The position numbers and the translations under genes were made by a program. Shown piece after piece: positions 7,738 to 15,387 of a stretch of 64,000 nucleotides of DNA. The stretch covers positions 248,001 to 312,000 of the forward strand of contig NZ_JACIJE010000001.1 in assembly GCF_014199195.1 (NCBI RefSeq), read 5' to 3'. This stretch comes from Neoroseomonas alkaliterrae (lineage in GTDB: Bacteria; Pseudomonadota; Alphaproteobacteria; Acetobacterales; Acetobacteraceae). Each line of letters opens with the position of its first letter. Within the stretch, counting starts at the first letter, position 1. The notes beneath the pieces are model-generated. The model was given only the letters and a program-made list of their open reading frames with translations, was not told the origin of the DNA and did not search any database.

Positions 7738-8585
7738 GGCTTTCCGCCGCGCTCGGGCGCTACCCGCATACGGCCGCGCTGCTCGACGGGCGCGTCGCCT
7801 CGCCGCTGGTGGCGCTCGACATCCAGGAGGTGAAGCCGATCAGCCGGGCCTTCGCGCCGATGGTGCGCGAGGGACGCTACGACGTCAGCGAGATGGCGAT
7901 CGCCACCTTCCTGATGGCGAAGGCCTGGGGCAAGCCGCTGGTGCTGCTGCCGGTCTGCGTCGCGGCGCGCTTCCAGGAGGCCGCGCTGCTGTGCCGCGCC
8001 GGCAGCGCCATCAGCGGGCCGGAGGACCTGCGCGGCAAGCGCGTCGGCGTGCGCGCCTATTCGCAGACCACCGGGCTGTGGCTGCGCGGCCGCATGGCCG
8101 AGGCGCATGGCGTGCGGCCGGAGGAGATCGCCTGGGTCACCTTCGAGGACGCGCATGTCGCGGAATATCGCGACCCGCCCTTCGTCGAACGCGCCGCGCC
8201 GGGGCAGGAGATGCTCGCGATGCTGAAGGCGGGCGCGCTGGATGCCGCGGTCTTCGGCAACGACACGCCGGCCGATCCCGCCCTGCGCACGGTGTTTCCC
8301 GACCCCGATGCGGCGGGGCGCGCCTTCCTCGCCGCGCATGGCTTCGTGCCGGTGAACCATCTCGTGGTGGTGCGGCAGTCCCTCGCGCGCGAGGCGCCGG
8401 AGGTGGTCGCGGAGATCGTGCGGATGCTGCGCGAGGCCGCCGGCGAAGCGGCGCTACCGCAGGGGCGCGCGGCGCTCTCGCCGGCGATCGATCTCGCGGC
8501 GCGCTACGCGCTGGACCAGGGGCTGCTGCCGCGCGGGATGGGGCTCGAGGAAGCCTGGGATGGGCTGCCGCCCGGCATCGGCTGA
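7734..8585 (+). CDS. 4,5-dihydroxyphthalate-decarboxylase-like protein of the solute-binding fold
   Basis: 283 residues starting at a GTG that overlaps the preceding stop (GTGA). No signal peptide is present, so despite its periplasmic-binding-protein fold it is cytoplasmic. The order of motifs (RLSAALGRYPHTAALLDGRV, GRYDVSEMAIATFL, PEDLRGKRVGVRAYSQTTGLW, EEIAWV) matches 4,5-dihydroxyphthalate decarboxylases (Pht5 type), which make protocatechuate from 4,5-dihydroxyphthalate. Family members are usually about 330 residues, so this one is short. Coupling to a GalB-like hydratase supports an aromatic-acid pathway. It could instead be an unexported binding-protein-like enzyme of another substrate. 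Confidence 0.68.
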   Translation: MRLSAALGRYPHTAALLDGRVASPLVALDIQEVKPISRAFAPMVREGRYDVSEMAIATFLMAKAWGKPLVLLPVCVAARFQEAALLCRAGSAISGPEDLRGKRVGVRAYSQTTGLWLRGRMAEAHGVRPEEIAWVTFEDAHVAEYRDPPFVERAAPGQEMLAMLKAGALDAAVFGNDTPADPALRTVFPDPDAAGRAFLAAHGFVPVNHLVVVRQSLAREAPEVVAEIVRMLREAAGEAALPQGRAALSPAIDLAARYALDQGLLPRGMGLEEAWDGLPPGIG

Positions 8586-9782
8586 TCAGCCGATCGCGCC
8601 GGCGGCGCGCAGCGCGGCGATGCGCGCCTCGTCGAAGCCGGCGCGGCGCAGGGCTTCCTCCGTCGCCTCGCCCATCGCGGGGGCGGCGACGGCAGGCGGC
8701 AGGGCGCCGTTGACGCGCACCGGGCCGCGCAGCATCCGCACCGGCGCGCCGCCCTCGCGGCGGGCGAAATCGGCGATGGCGCCGCGCTCGGCGACGAAGG
8801 GGTTCTCCATCGCCTGCGCCACGTCGAGCACGGGTGCCGCGGGCACCACGCCCTGCAGGATCGCGAGCCATTCGGCGGTGGTGCGGGCGGAGAAGGCCTC
8901 GTCCATCAGCACCGTCAGCTCGTCACGATGCGCGAGCCGGCCGGCGAAGTCGGCGAAGCGCGGGTCGGTCGCCCATTCCGGCCGGCCGAGGCGCTCGGCC
9001 AGCAGCGGCCAGAATTTCTGCTTGTTGCACATGATGAAGATCCAGCCGTCCCGCGTGCGGTAGAGCTGGGTGGGGCCGAGCGAGGGATGCGCGCCGCGCT
9101 TCTCCCGCCCCTGGGTGTAGCCGGCATTGGCGTGCCAGGCGGCGAGGTAGGTCAGGTTGTGCAGCGCGGTGTCGAACAGGCTCACGTCCATGTCCGCCCC
9201 GCGCCCGGTCGCGCGCGCGCCGAGCACGCCCGAGACCAGCGCGAAGGCCGCCATCAGCCCGGTCATCATGTCCACGACCGAAAGTCCGAAGCGCGTCGGC
9301 GGGCCGTCCGGCTCGCCGGTCACGGCGAGGTATCCGGCCTCGGCCTGCATCAGGTAGTCGTAGCCGGGCCAGGCCTTGCGCGAGCCCTCGCGGCCATAGG
9401 CGGACAGGTGCGCGCAGACGATGGCGGGGTTGACCTCCTTCAGCGCCTCGTAGGTGACGCCGAGGCGCTCGGCCTGGTCGCCGCGCAGGTTGTCGAGCAC
9501 CGCATCGGCGCCGCGGGCGAGCTCGCGGAAGGCCGCGCGCCCCTCCGGATGCTTGAGGTCGAGCGCCACCGAGCGCTTGTTGCGGTTGAAGGCGTGGAAG
9601 AAGTGCGAATCGCCGGGGCCGAAGAAATGCGGCCCGACATGGCGGCCGACATCGCCGCCCTCGCGCGGGTTCTCGATCTTGAACACCTCGGCGCCGAGAT
9701 CGGCGAGCAGCATCGAGCCGAACGGCCCCGCGCCATACTGCTCCACGGCCAGCACCGTCAGGCCCGCGAGCGGTGCGGCCAT
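8586..9782 (-). CDS. Class III CoA-transferase (CaiB/BaiF family)
   Basis: 398 residues covering the whole family III fold. The catalytic Asp that forms the acyl anhydride is D171 in LSVVDMMTG. The N-terminal blocks VLAVEQYGAGPFGSMLLADLG and VFKIENP, and RNKRSVALDLK, are diagnostic. It moves CoA between carboxylic acids. It is the last gene of a leftward set maoC - acyl-CoA dehydrogenase - this gene, separated from the dehydrogenase by only three bases. Its stop codon directly abuts the stop of the convergent gene, sharing the hexamer TGATCA with no spacer. The acid it activates is unknown. Confidence 0.88.
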   Translation of the reverse strand: MAAPLAGLTVLAVEQYGAGPFGSMLLADLGAEVFKIENPREGGDVGRHVGPHFFGPGDSHFFHAFNRNKRSVALDLKHPEGRAAFRELARGADAVLDNLRGDQAERLGVTYEALKEVNPAIVCAHLSAYGREGSRKAWPGYDYLMQAEAGYLAVTGEPDGPPTRFGLSVVDMMTGLMAAFALVSGVLGARATGRGADMDVSLFDTALHNLTYLAAWHANAGYTQGREKRGAHPSLGPTQLYRTRDGWIFIMCNKQKFWPLLAERLGRPEWATDPRFADFAGRLAHRDELTVLMDEAFSARTTAEWLAILQGVVPAAPVLDVAQAMENPFVAERGAIADFARREGGAPVRMLRGPVRVNGALPPAVAAPAMGEATEEALRRAGFDEARIAALRAAGAIG

Positions 9783-9785
9783 GGC

Positions 9786-10925
9786 TCAGCCCTCCCCCAC
9801 CAGGCGCTTGGCGATCACGAGGCGCTGGATCTCGTTCGTGCCTTCCCCGATCACCAGCAGCGGCGCGTCGCGGTAGAGCCGCTCGACCACGTATTCCTTC
9901 GAATAGCCGTAGCCGCCGTGGATGCGCATCGCCTCCAGGCTGTTCTCCACCGCGGCCTCGGTGGCGAACAGCTTCGCCATCCCCGCCTCGAGGTCCGACC
10001 GCGCGCCGGAGGCGAGCATGCGCGCGGCCTTCTCCGTCAGCAGCCGCGCGGCCTCGGTGCGCGTGGCCATGTCGGCGAGCTTCATGGCGATGGCCTGGTG
10101 CTCGGCGATCGGCCGGCCGAAGGTCCGGCGCGTCTTCGCATAGGCGAGCGCCTCGTCCAGCGCGCGCTGCGCGATCCCCACCCCGCGCGCGGCGACGTTG
10201 ACGCGGCCGAGCTCGAGTCCCGTCAGCGCGCAGGCGAGGCCCCGCCCCTCCACCCCGCCGATCAGGCGGTCCGCCGGCACGCGGTAGTCGGTGAAGACGA
10301 GCTCGGCGGAATCGAGGCCCTTGTAACCGAGCTTCTCGAGCCTGCGGCCCACCGTGAAGCCTGGCCCCTTCTCGGCCAGCAGCATGGAGATGTGCTGCGC
10401 CTCGCGGCTGCCGGCCGGGCCGGTCTTGACCAGCAGCGCGTAGCAGGAGCCCTCGATGCCGTTGCTGATCCAGGTCTTGGTGCCGTTGACCACGTAGTGG
10501 TCGCCATCCCTGCGCGCGGTCGTGCGGATGGCGCGCAGGTCGGTGCCGCAATCGGGCTCCGTCAGCGCGAGGCCGCCGCGCAGCTCGCCGGTGGCGAAGC
10601 GCGGCAGGAAGGCGCGCTTCTGCGCCTCCGTGCCCAGGCGTTCGGTGATCCAGGCCATGATCAGGTGGGAGTTGAAGATGCCCGAGAGCGACATCCACTC
10701 CGCCGCCACCCGCTCGACGATGCGGGCATAGGTGACGGGCGAGAGGCCGAGCCCGCCATGCTCCGCCCCGATCGTCGCGCCGAACAGGCCGAGCGCCTTC
10801 ATCCCCTCGACCAGCGCATGGGGGTATTCGTCGGCGTGTTCGAGGCGCATCGCCACAGGCCGCACCTCGCGCGCGAGGAAGCGGTCCACCGCGTCGAGAA
10901 TGGCGTCGTCGTCGGTCTCGCTCAT
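9786..10925 (-). CDS. Acyl-CoA dehydrogenase
   Basis: 379 residues with FAD-binding acyl-CoA dehydrogenase signatures: ALTEPDCGTDLRAI and NGTKTWISNG in the middle beta domain, and the C-terminal helical domain ending in VIGEGTNEIQRLV, where E361 is the predicted catalytic base. RRTFGRPIAEHQAI is the standard family block. It would oxidise an acyl-CoA at the alpha-beta bond and pass electrons to electron-transfer flavoprotein. Its ATG overlaps the stop codon of the upstream MaoC gene (ATGA), and the CoA-transferase follows three bases after it, so the three form one translationally coupled unit. Confidence 0.9.
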   Translation of the reverse strand: MSETDDDAILDAVDRFLAREVRPVAMRLEHADEYPHALVEGMKALGLFGATIGAEHGGLGLSPVTYARIVERVAAEWMSLSGIFNSHLIMAWITERLGTEAQKRAFLPRFATGELRGGLALTEPDCGTDLRAIRTTARRDGDHYVVNGTKTWISNGIEGSCYALLVKTGPAGSREAQHISMLLAEKGPGFTVGRRLEKLGYKGLDSAELVFTDYRVPADRLIGGVEGRGLACALTGLELGRVNVAARGVGIAQRALDEALAYAKTRRTFGRPIAEHQAIAMKLADMATRTEAARLLTEKAARMLASGARSDLEAGMAKLFATEAAVENSLEAMRIHGGYGYSKEYVVERLYRDAPLLVIGEGTNEIQRLVIAKRLVGEG

Positions 10926-11389
10926 GCGGCAGGCCGCTTCGGCATCAGGCTCGCGCGCTCGAAGGTCAGGAAGACGGTGCCGTCCTGCTTGAAGCCCTCG
11001 GTGCGGGTCGTGACCACGCCCTGGCCCGGGCGCGAGCGGCTTTCGCGCACGGCGAGGATCTCGGTGCGCGCATAGAGCGTGTCGCCGGGAAAGACGGGCG
11101 CGGTGAGCTGCACCTCCTTCCAGCCGAGATTGGCGATGGCGTTGAGGCTGATGTCGGCGACCGTCATGCCGGTGACGATGGCCAACGTCAGCGTCGAGTT
11201 CACCAGCGGCCTGCCGAACTCGCTGGTCGCGGCGAAGGCCGCGTCGCAGTGCAGCGGGTGCTGGTTCATGGTCAGCAGGCTGAAATGGATGTTGTCGGCC
11301 TCGGTCACGGTGCGGCCGGGCCAATGGGCGATCACCTCGCCCACGCGGAAATCCTCGAGGAAACGACCGCGCTGCGGCGCTGCGGTCAT
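10922..11389 (-). CDS. MaoC family dehydratase, mesaconyl-CoA-hydratase-like
   Basis: 155 residues, a single hot-dog MaoC domain. The block TVTEADNIHFSLLTMNQHPLH contains the Asp/His hydratase motif, and NSTLTLAIVTGMTV and ANLGWKEVQLTAPVFPGD follow the arrangement seen in enoyl-CoA and beta-methylmalyl-CoA hydratases. It should add water to an unsaturated acyl-CoA made by the dehydrogenase downstream. A good ribosome-binding site (aggaggggc) precedes the ATG. It is first in its three-gene operon; a hairpin separates it from the RraA-like gene upstream. Confidence 0.85.
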   Translation of the reverse strand: MTAAPQRGRFLEDFRVGEVIAHWPGRTVTEADNIHFSLLTMNQHPLHCDAAFAATSEFGRPLVNSTLTLAIVTGMTVADISLNAIANLGWKEVQLTAPVFPGDTLYARTEILAVRESRSRPGQGVVTTRTEGFKQDGTVFLTFERASLMPKRPAA

Positions 11390-11478
11390 GGAACGCCCCT
11401 CCTGGCACTGGCTGGAGGCAGGATGGCGGCGCACGCCGCGGGGCGTCAATGCGCCGCCCCGCATTCCAAGCGCGCGGG

Positions 11479-11509
11479 GCGCGGCCGATCCCGCCCTGAT
11501 CGGCCGCGC
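11479..11509 (-). terminator. Stem-loop between rraA-like gene and maoC operon
   Basis: Perfect 12-bp stem (GCGCGGCCGATC / GATCGGCCGCGC) with a seven-base loop, starting 8 bases beyond the stop codon of the RraA-like gene. There is no U-tract. It probably insulates that gene from the maoC unit, which therefore needs its own promoter between about 11390 and 11478. Confidence 0.5.
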
Positions 11510-11517
11510 GGCCCGGC

Positions 11518-12219
11518 CTAGCCGCGCGTCGCCTCGTAGCGCGCCTTGGTCTCGGCATTGGGCGGGTAGAGGCCGGGCAGCGGCACGCCCTTCTCCACCT
11601 CGGTCATGATCCAGGCTTCCAGGCGCTCCTGCTCGACCGCGGCCTCGACCACCGCATCGAGCATCGCCTGCGGGATGACCACCGCGCCGTCGGCATCGGC
11701 CACGATGATGTCGCCGGGCACGACGGTGACGCCGCCGCAGCCGATCGTCTCCTCCCAGCCCACGAAGTTCAGCGCGGCGACCGAGGCGGGGGCGACGTAA
11801 CCCTGGCAGAACACCGGCAGGCCGGTGCCGATCACGCCCGCGCCGTCGCGCACCATCCCGTCGGTCACGAGGCCGGCGACACCCTTCTTCGCCATGCGCG
11901 CGCAGAGGATGTCGCCGAAGATGCCCGCCGCGGTGTTGCCCATGGCGTCGACCACCGCGACGCAGCCCTCGGGCATCGCCTCGATGGCCGCGCGCGTGCT
12001 GCGCGGGGAGGACCAGGAATCGACGGTCGCGAGATCCTCCCGCGTCGGGGTGAAGCGGAGCGTGAAGGCCGGGCCGACGATGCGCTTCGTGTTGCCGGGC
12101 ACGATCGGGCGCGAGCCCGCGATGTAGCAGAACCGAACGCCCTTCTTGAGCAGCACGGTGGTCAGCGTGGCGGTGGTGACGCCTTCGAGGGCGGTCTTCT
12201 GGGCGGGGGTGATCGGCAT
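11518..12219 (-). CDS. RraA family protein, candidate 4-carboxy-4-hydroxy-2-oxoadipate aldolase
   Basis: 233 residues of the RraA/HMG-CHA-aldolase family. The metal-binding signature G-D-X20-R-D is intact (G102 D103, R124 D125). Class II HMG/CHA aldolases of this fold split 4-carboxy-4-hydroxy-2-oxoadipate into pyruvate and oxaloacetate, the step after GalB. RraA itself (RNase E inhibitor) is shorter and lacks the long C-terminal tail seen here (EKGVPLPGLYPPNAETKARY). The tail and the GalB-like gene 4 kb away favour an aldolase. It is a single leftward gene followed by a strong hairpin. Confidence 0.75.
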   Translation of the reverse strand: MPITPAQKTALEGVTTATLTTVLLKKGVRFCYIAGSRPIVPGNTKRIVGPAFTLRFTPTREDLATVDSWSSPRSTRAAIEAMPEGCVAVVDAMGNTAAGIFGDILCARMAKKGVAGLVTDGMVRDGAGVIGTGLPVFCQGYVAPASVAALNFVGWEETIGCGGVTVVPGDIIVADADGAVVIPQAMLDAVVEAAVEQERLEAWIMTEVEKGVPLPGLYPPNAETKARYEATRG

Positions 12220-12395
12220 GGAACGTCTCCGGATGGGATGGCGCGTGCATCGCAGGGGGGCGGCGGGGCCGCAAGGGGGGGTGACGGAGCGTGCGCCAGA
12301 TCATGGCGCAGGCGGCTGCGTCGCCCGAAGCTGATCGGGTTGCGGCCGCGGCCAGCGCGGCGGCCGCCCGGCATCCGGGGTGGAGGAGACGCGCC

Positions 12396-13019
12396 ATGCG
12401 GGTCGGGTTCGGCGGCGGGTCCGCCTTCAACCGCGCTTCGCCATCGAGCCATGCGTGCTGCGTCGCGCGGATCGTCGCCGACTATGTCACACCCTGCCCC
12501 TTCCGGCCTGTCCGCATCCTCGATGTCGGCGGGACGGCGCGGGGCTTCGCGGCCGCGGGCGCGGACGCCCTTCCGGCCGATGCGGTGGTGGTGATCGCCA
12601 ACCCCGAGCAGGGGGTGGGCGCGGACTACGCCTATGTCTCGGACATACCGGCAGGGGTGGAGGGGTTCGACCTCGCCATGCTGTTCGGCGTGATGATGTA
12701 TCTCCCGCCCGAGCCGTTGCTCGGCCTGTTCGGCGACATCAGGCGGCGCCTGCGGGGCCACGGGACGTTGCTGGTGGCCGAGCCCGACCCGGAAGGGGTG
12801 ATCGGGCGCGTCGAGGTGGTTGCCAAGACGGTCTATTCGGCCGTGAAGAGCCTGTGGAGCCCGACGGAGTTCCACTTCCATACCGCCGGCGATGCGCGAC
12901 GGATGCTGCGCGAGGCCGGCTTTGCGCGCATCGAGGACCGGCCGGACCTGACGCCGAATGCGATGGAGGTGTGGCCGCCGCCGATTCCGCCCTATTTCGT
13001 CATCGCCGCGGGGGTGTAG
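12396..13019 (+). CDS. SAM-dependent methyltransferase-like protein
   Basis: 207 residues from an ATG preceded by a strong ribosome-binding site (GGAGGAG, seven-base spacer); in-frame starts further upstream have none. Motif I is RILDVGGTARGFAAAGAD, and the region FDLAMLFGVMMYLPPEPLL then RRRLRGHGTLLVAEPD matches motifs II and III of class I methyltransferases. The C-terminus carries ARRMLREAGFARIED, common in small-molecule O- or C-methyltransferases. The substrate is unknown. The 177-base gap to the divergent RraA-like gene is a shared upstream region. Confidence 0.7.
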   Translation: MRVGFGGGSAFNRASPSSHACCVARIVADYVTPCPFRPVRILDVGGTARGFAAAGADALPADAVVVIANPEQGVGADYAYVSDIPAGVEGFDLAMLFGVMMYLPPEPLLGLFGDIRRRLRGHGTLLVAEPDPEGVIGRVEVVAKTVYSAVKSLWSPTEFHFHTAGDARRMLREAGFARIEDRPDLTPNAMEVWPPPIPPYFVIAAGV

Positions 13020-13273
13020 GGAAGAAGACGGTCGGGTGGGATGACCCGGCCGGATGCGCGGCTTCGCAAAGCGTCGGCCCTCGGCCGGTTGATGCCCGGT
13101 CGGCGGATTCGCGCAGCGGTTCGCCCCGATCCCGCGCCGAGCCGGGCGGGCGGAGGCGTTGCGCGGCGAGGGAAGGCGGACGGCAAGGCCGCGGGCCGGG
13201 CCGGGACGGTCATCCTCCGCGGGGACCGGGCCGGCGGGCATGGCGGCGCAGCGCGCCACACGGAGGCGGTGTG

Positions 13274-13810
13274 ATGAACCCTGAAACCGATGGGCTGCCG
13301 CTGGCGATGCTGCTGATGATGAGCGTCACCGCCGCGCTGACGGCGCCGACGAACATCCTGGGCGGCCTGGTGCTGGGATGGCTATGCCGCGGCTGGTGGC
13401 AGGTGGTGCTGGCGGCGGTGGTGATGCATGGCGTGCTGGTGGCCACGACGCTGCCGGGCGGCATGCTGGAGCACACACCGCTGGTCCGGCTGGCGCTGCT
13501 CGCCGGCCTTGCCGGGCCGCTCGCCTGGTGCGCGGCGGGCTTCGCCCTGCGCCGGCATGTCGTCACGCCCGGCAGCACGGCGGAGCGGGCGGCGAGCGCC
13601 TTCGCCGGGCTGGTGCTGGGCGGCGTGGCGGGCGCGGTGATCGGGCTCGGGCTTGGCGAGCTCTACGTGACCATGGCCCGCGTCAGCACGCTCGAAGGCG
13701 CCGCCGGCTATGCCATGTTCTTCCTCTTCCTGCTGCCGGGGATCGGCATCGGCGCGGTGCTCGGCGCCGTGCTCGGCTGGCGATGGTCGCGGCCGCGCGC
13801 GGCGGGCTGA
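13274..13810 (+). CDS. Integral membrane protein of unknown function, about four helices
   Basis: 178 residues starting at an ATG behind a GGAGG site. About four hydrophobic segments are visible: roughly 9-33, 36-54, 67-90 and 106-165, the last probably two helices (GLVLGGVAGAVIGLGLGELY and MFFLFLLPGIGIGAVLGAV). A short basic C-terminus (WRWSRPRAAG) suggests a cytoplasmic end. I do not recognise a family. It is separated from the methyltransferase-like gene by 254 bases without a gene, so it probably has its own promoter. It is convergent with the PLP enzyme gene, with a large palindrome between them. Confidence 0.6.
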   Translation: MNPETDGLPLAMLLMMSVTAALTAPTNILGGLVLGWLCRGWWQVVLAAVVMHGVLVATTLPGGMLEHTPLVRLALLAGLAGPLAWCAAGFALRRHVVTPGSTAERAASAFAGLVLGGVAGAVIGLGLGELYVTMARVSTLEGAAGYAMFFLFLLPGIGIGAVLGAVLGWRWSRPRAAG

Positions 13811-13867
13811 CGCGCCCGCGGGTATGGCGCGCGGGGCTGGTGGGGCGGCCGCGCGCGGAACCGAAGC

Positions 13868-13914
13868 CTGATGCCCTGCGGACAAAGGATCGGCCTTTGT
13901 CCGCAGGGCATCAG
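13868..13914. repeat. REP-like palindrome, family 1 copy A
   Basis: A perfect 21-bp inverted repeat with a five-base loop (arms 13868-13888 and 13894-13914). Its centre GCGGACAAAGGATCGG / CCTTTGTCCGC closely matches the palindrome at 55.09-55.12 kb. One arm includes the stop codon of the leftward PLP enzyme gene, so the structure sits exactly at the 3' end of that message. No U-tract is present. It could act as a transcript-end stabiliser or an attenuating hairpin for both convergent genes. Confidence 0.7.
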
Positions 13915-14840
13915 CCCGCGACCGATCCGGGGTCGCAATTCGCGCCGCAGACCACCACGCCCACCCGCGCGCCGGCGGGCGGCGTCCAGGAGCCGGAGAG
14001 CACCGCGGCGAGCGCGGCGGCCCCGCCGGGCTCGGCGGCGATGCGCAGGCGGTCCCACAGCCAGCGCTGGGCGGTGCGGATCGCCTCGTCGGCCAGCGCG
14101 ACGGCACGGCCGCCCTGTTCCATCATGACGGCGAAGGCGAGGTCGCCGACGCGCCGCGCGCCCAGGCTGTCGGCGGCGATGCCGCCGGCGGGCACGTCGG
14201 TCGGCTGGCCCATCAGCCCCGCGACCATCAGCGTAGGGCATTGCTCGGGCTCGGCGATGACCATGCCCACCCGCCCGTCATACCAGGAGGCGATGCCGCC
14301 ATAGAGGCCGCCGCCGCCCGCCGCGACCACGACATGGGTGAGTTCCGGCGCATCCTCCTCGAGCTCCATGCCGATGGTGCCCTGGCCGGCGAGGATCTCC
14401 GGCTGGTCGTAGGCATGGACGATGAGGGCGCCGGTCTCGGCGGCGCGGGCCTCGCTCGCCTCGCGGGCCTGGTCGTAGGCGGCGCCGCCGACCGTCAGCG
14501 TGGCGCCGGTGGCGGCGATGCGCGCCCGCTTGGCCTCGGGCGTGATCTCGGGGACGAAGATCTCGGCCCGGATGCCGAGGCTGCGGGCGGCATGGGCGAC
14601 GGCCAGGCCGTGGTTGCCGCCCGAGGCCGCCACCACCCCGGCCTCCGGCACCGCGGCCGAGAGCATGCGGTTGAAGGCGCCGCGCGGCTTGAAGGATCCG
14701 GTGACCTGCAGATGCTCGAGCTTGAGCACCAGCGGATGCTCGAGCCCCGTCTCGGCGGGCGCGAGGCGGATGACGGGGGTGCGGCGGATATGCGGGGCGA
14801 TCCGCCCGGCGGCGGCGCGAATCTCGTCCTGGGTCGGCAT
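13911..14840 (-). CDS. Threonine/serine dehydratase-like PLP enzyme (fold type II)
   Basis: 309 residues. K51 in TGSFKPRGA is the PLP Schiff-base lysine, SGGNH at 73-77 is the substrate/cofactor Asn loop, and AAGGGGLYGG is the phosphate-binding glycine loop. The protein lacks the C-terminal ACT domain of biosynthetic IlvA, so it belongs with catabolic threonine/serine dehydratases or the related serine racemases and hydroxyaspartate dehydratases. The start at 14840 matches the start of similarity. It is divergent from hprK (115 bases). Its 3' end is inside a large palindrome. Confidence 0.82.
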   Translation of the reverse strand: MPTQDEIRAAAGRIAPHIRRTPVIRLAPAETGLEHPLVLKLEHLQVTGSFKPRGAFNRMLSAAVPEAGVVAASGGNHGLAVAHAARSLGIRAEIFVPEITPEAKRARIAATGATLTVGGAAYDQAREASEARAAETGALIVHAYDQPEILAGQGTIGMELEEDAPELTHVVVAAGGGGLYGGIASWYDGRVGMVIAEPEQCPTLMVAGLMGQPTDVPAGGIAADSLGARRVGDLAFAVMMEQGGRAVALADEAIRTAQRWLWDRLRIAAEPGGAAALAAVLSGSWTPPAGARVGVVVCGANCDPGSVAG

Positions 14841-14955
14841 GGGGGCGGAAGGTGGCACCCCCGGGCCGGGTGGGCAACGGCCGGGCGCGGCGCTTTCCCC
14901 GCTGCCCCATTTCTGCCATGGTCCGCCGCGTCTTGAGGGAACGGCCTCGCTGGGA

Positions 14956-15387
14956 ATGCAGGTCCATGGGAGTTGCGCCGCCCGGGACGGGTCGGCCGTG
15001 CTGATCCTCGGCCCGCCGGGCGCCGGGAAATCCGACCTGTTGCTGCGGCTGATCGGCCGCGGCTGGTCGCTCGTGGCCGATGACCAGGTGGTGCTGGACG
15101 GCCTCGCGGTCGCACCCGACCCGGCGCTCGCGGGCATGATCGAGGTGCGCGGCCTCGGCATCTTCGAGGGTGTGGCGGTGGCGCGGGAGGCGCGGCTGGC
15201 GCTCGTGGTCGAACTCGTCCCGCCCGGCGCGGTGGCGCGGCTGCCCGAACCCGCCTGCTGGGCGCCGGCGGGCGTTCCGCGCGTGGCGCTCGCGGCCTTC
15301 GAGGCTTCGGCCTGCGACAAGGTGGCCTGGGCGCTCGATGCCGCGCTTGGCCGCGCGGCGCAGCGCGCCGGGGCCTTCGCGGCATGA
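14956..15387 (+). CDS. hprK: HPr kinase/phosphorylase, short alphaproteobacterial type
   Basis: 143 residues, only the catalytic C-terminal domain of the classical 310-residue HprK, as usual in Alphaproteobacteria. The P-loop GPPGAGKS is at 19-26, then LVADDQVVL, and the HprK signature EVRGLGIFE is intact. It phosphorylates HPr on serine with ATP and reverses this with phosphate, so it sets how much HPr is free for the histidine phosphorelay. It is first in a five-gene operon; its stop overlaps the rapZ start (ATGA). No ChvG/ChvI-type two-component genes precede it here, although such genes often do in relatives; the upstream neighbour is a divergent PLP enzyme gene. Confidence 0.92.
   Translation: MQVHGSCAARDGSAVLILGPPGAGKSDLLLRLIGRGWSLVADDQVVLDGLAVAPDPALAGMIEVRGLGIFEGVAVAREARLALVVELVPPGAVARLPEPACWAPAGVPRVALAAFEASACDKVAWALDAALGRAAQRAGAFAA

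Noticed and set aside
13041-13098. A third copy of the family 1 REP-like palindrome
   Set aside because: Some words are shared (for example GGCCGA followed by CTTTG on the complementary strand), but the arms do not pair well enough to claim a copy.
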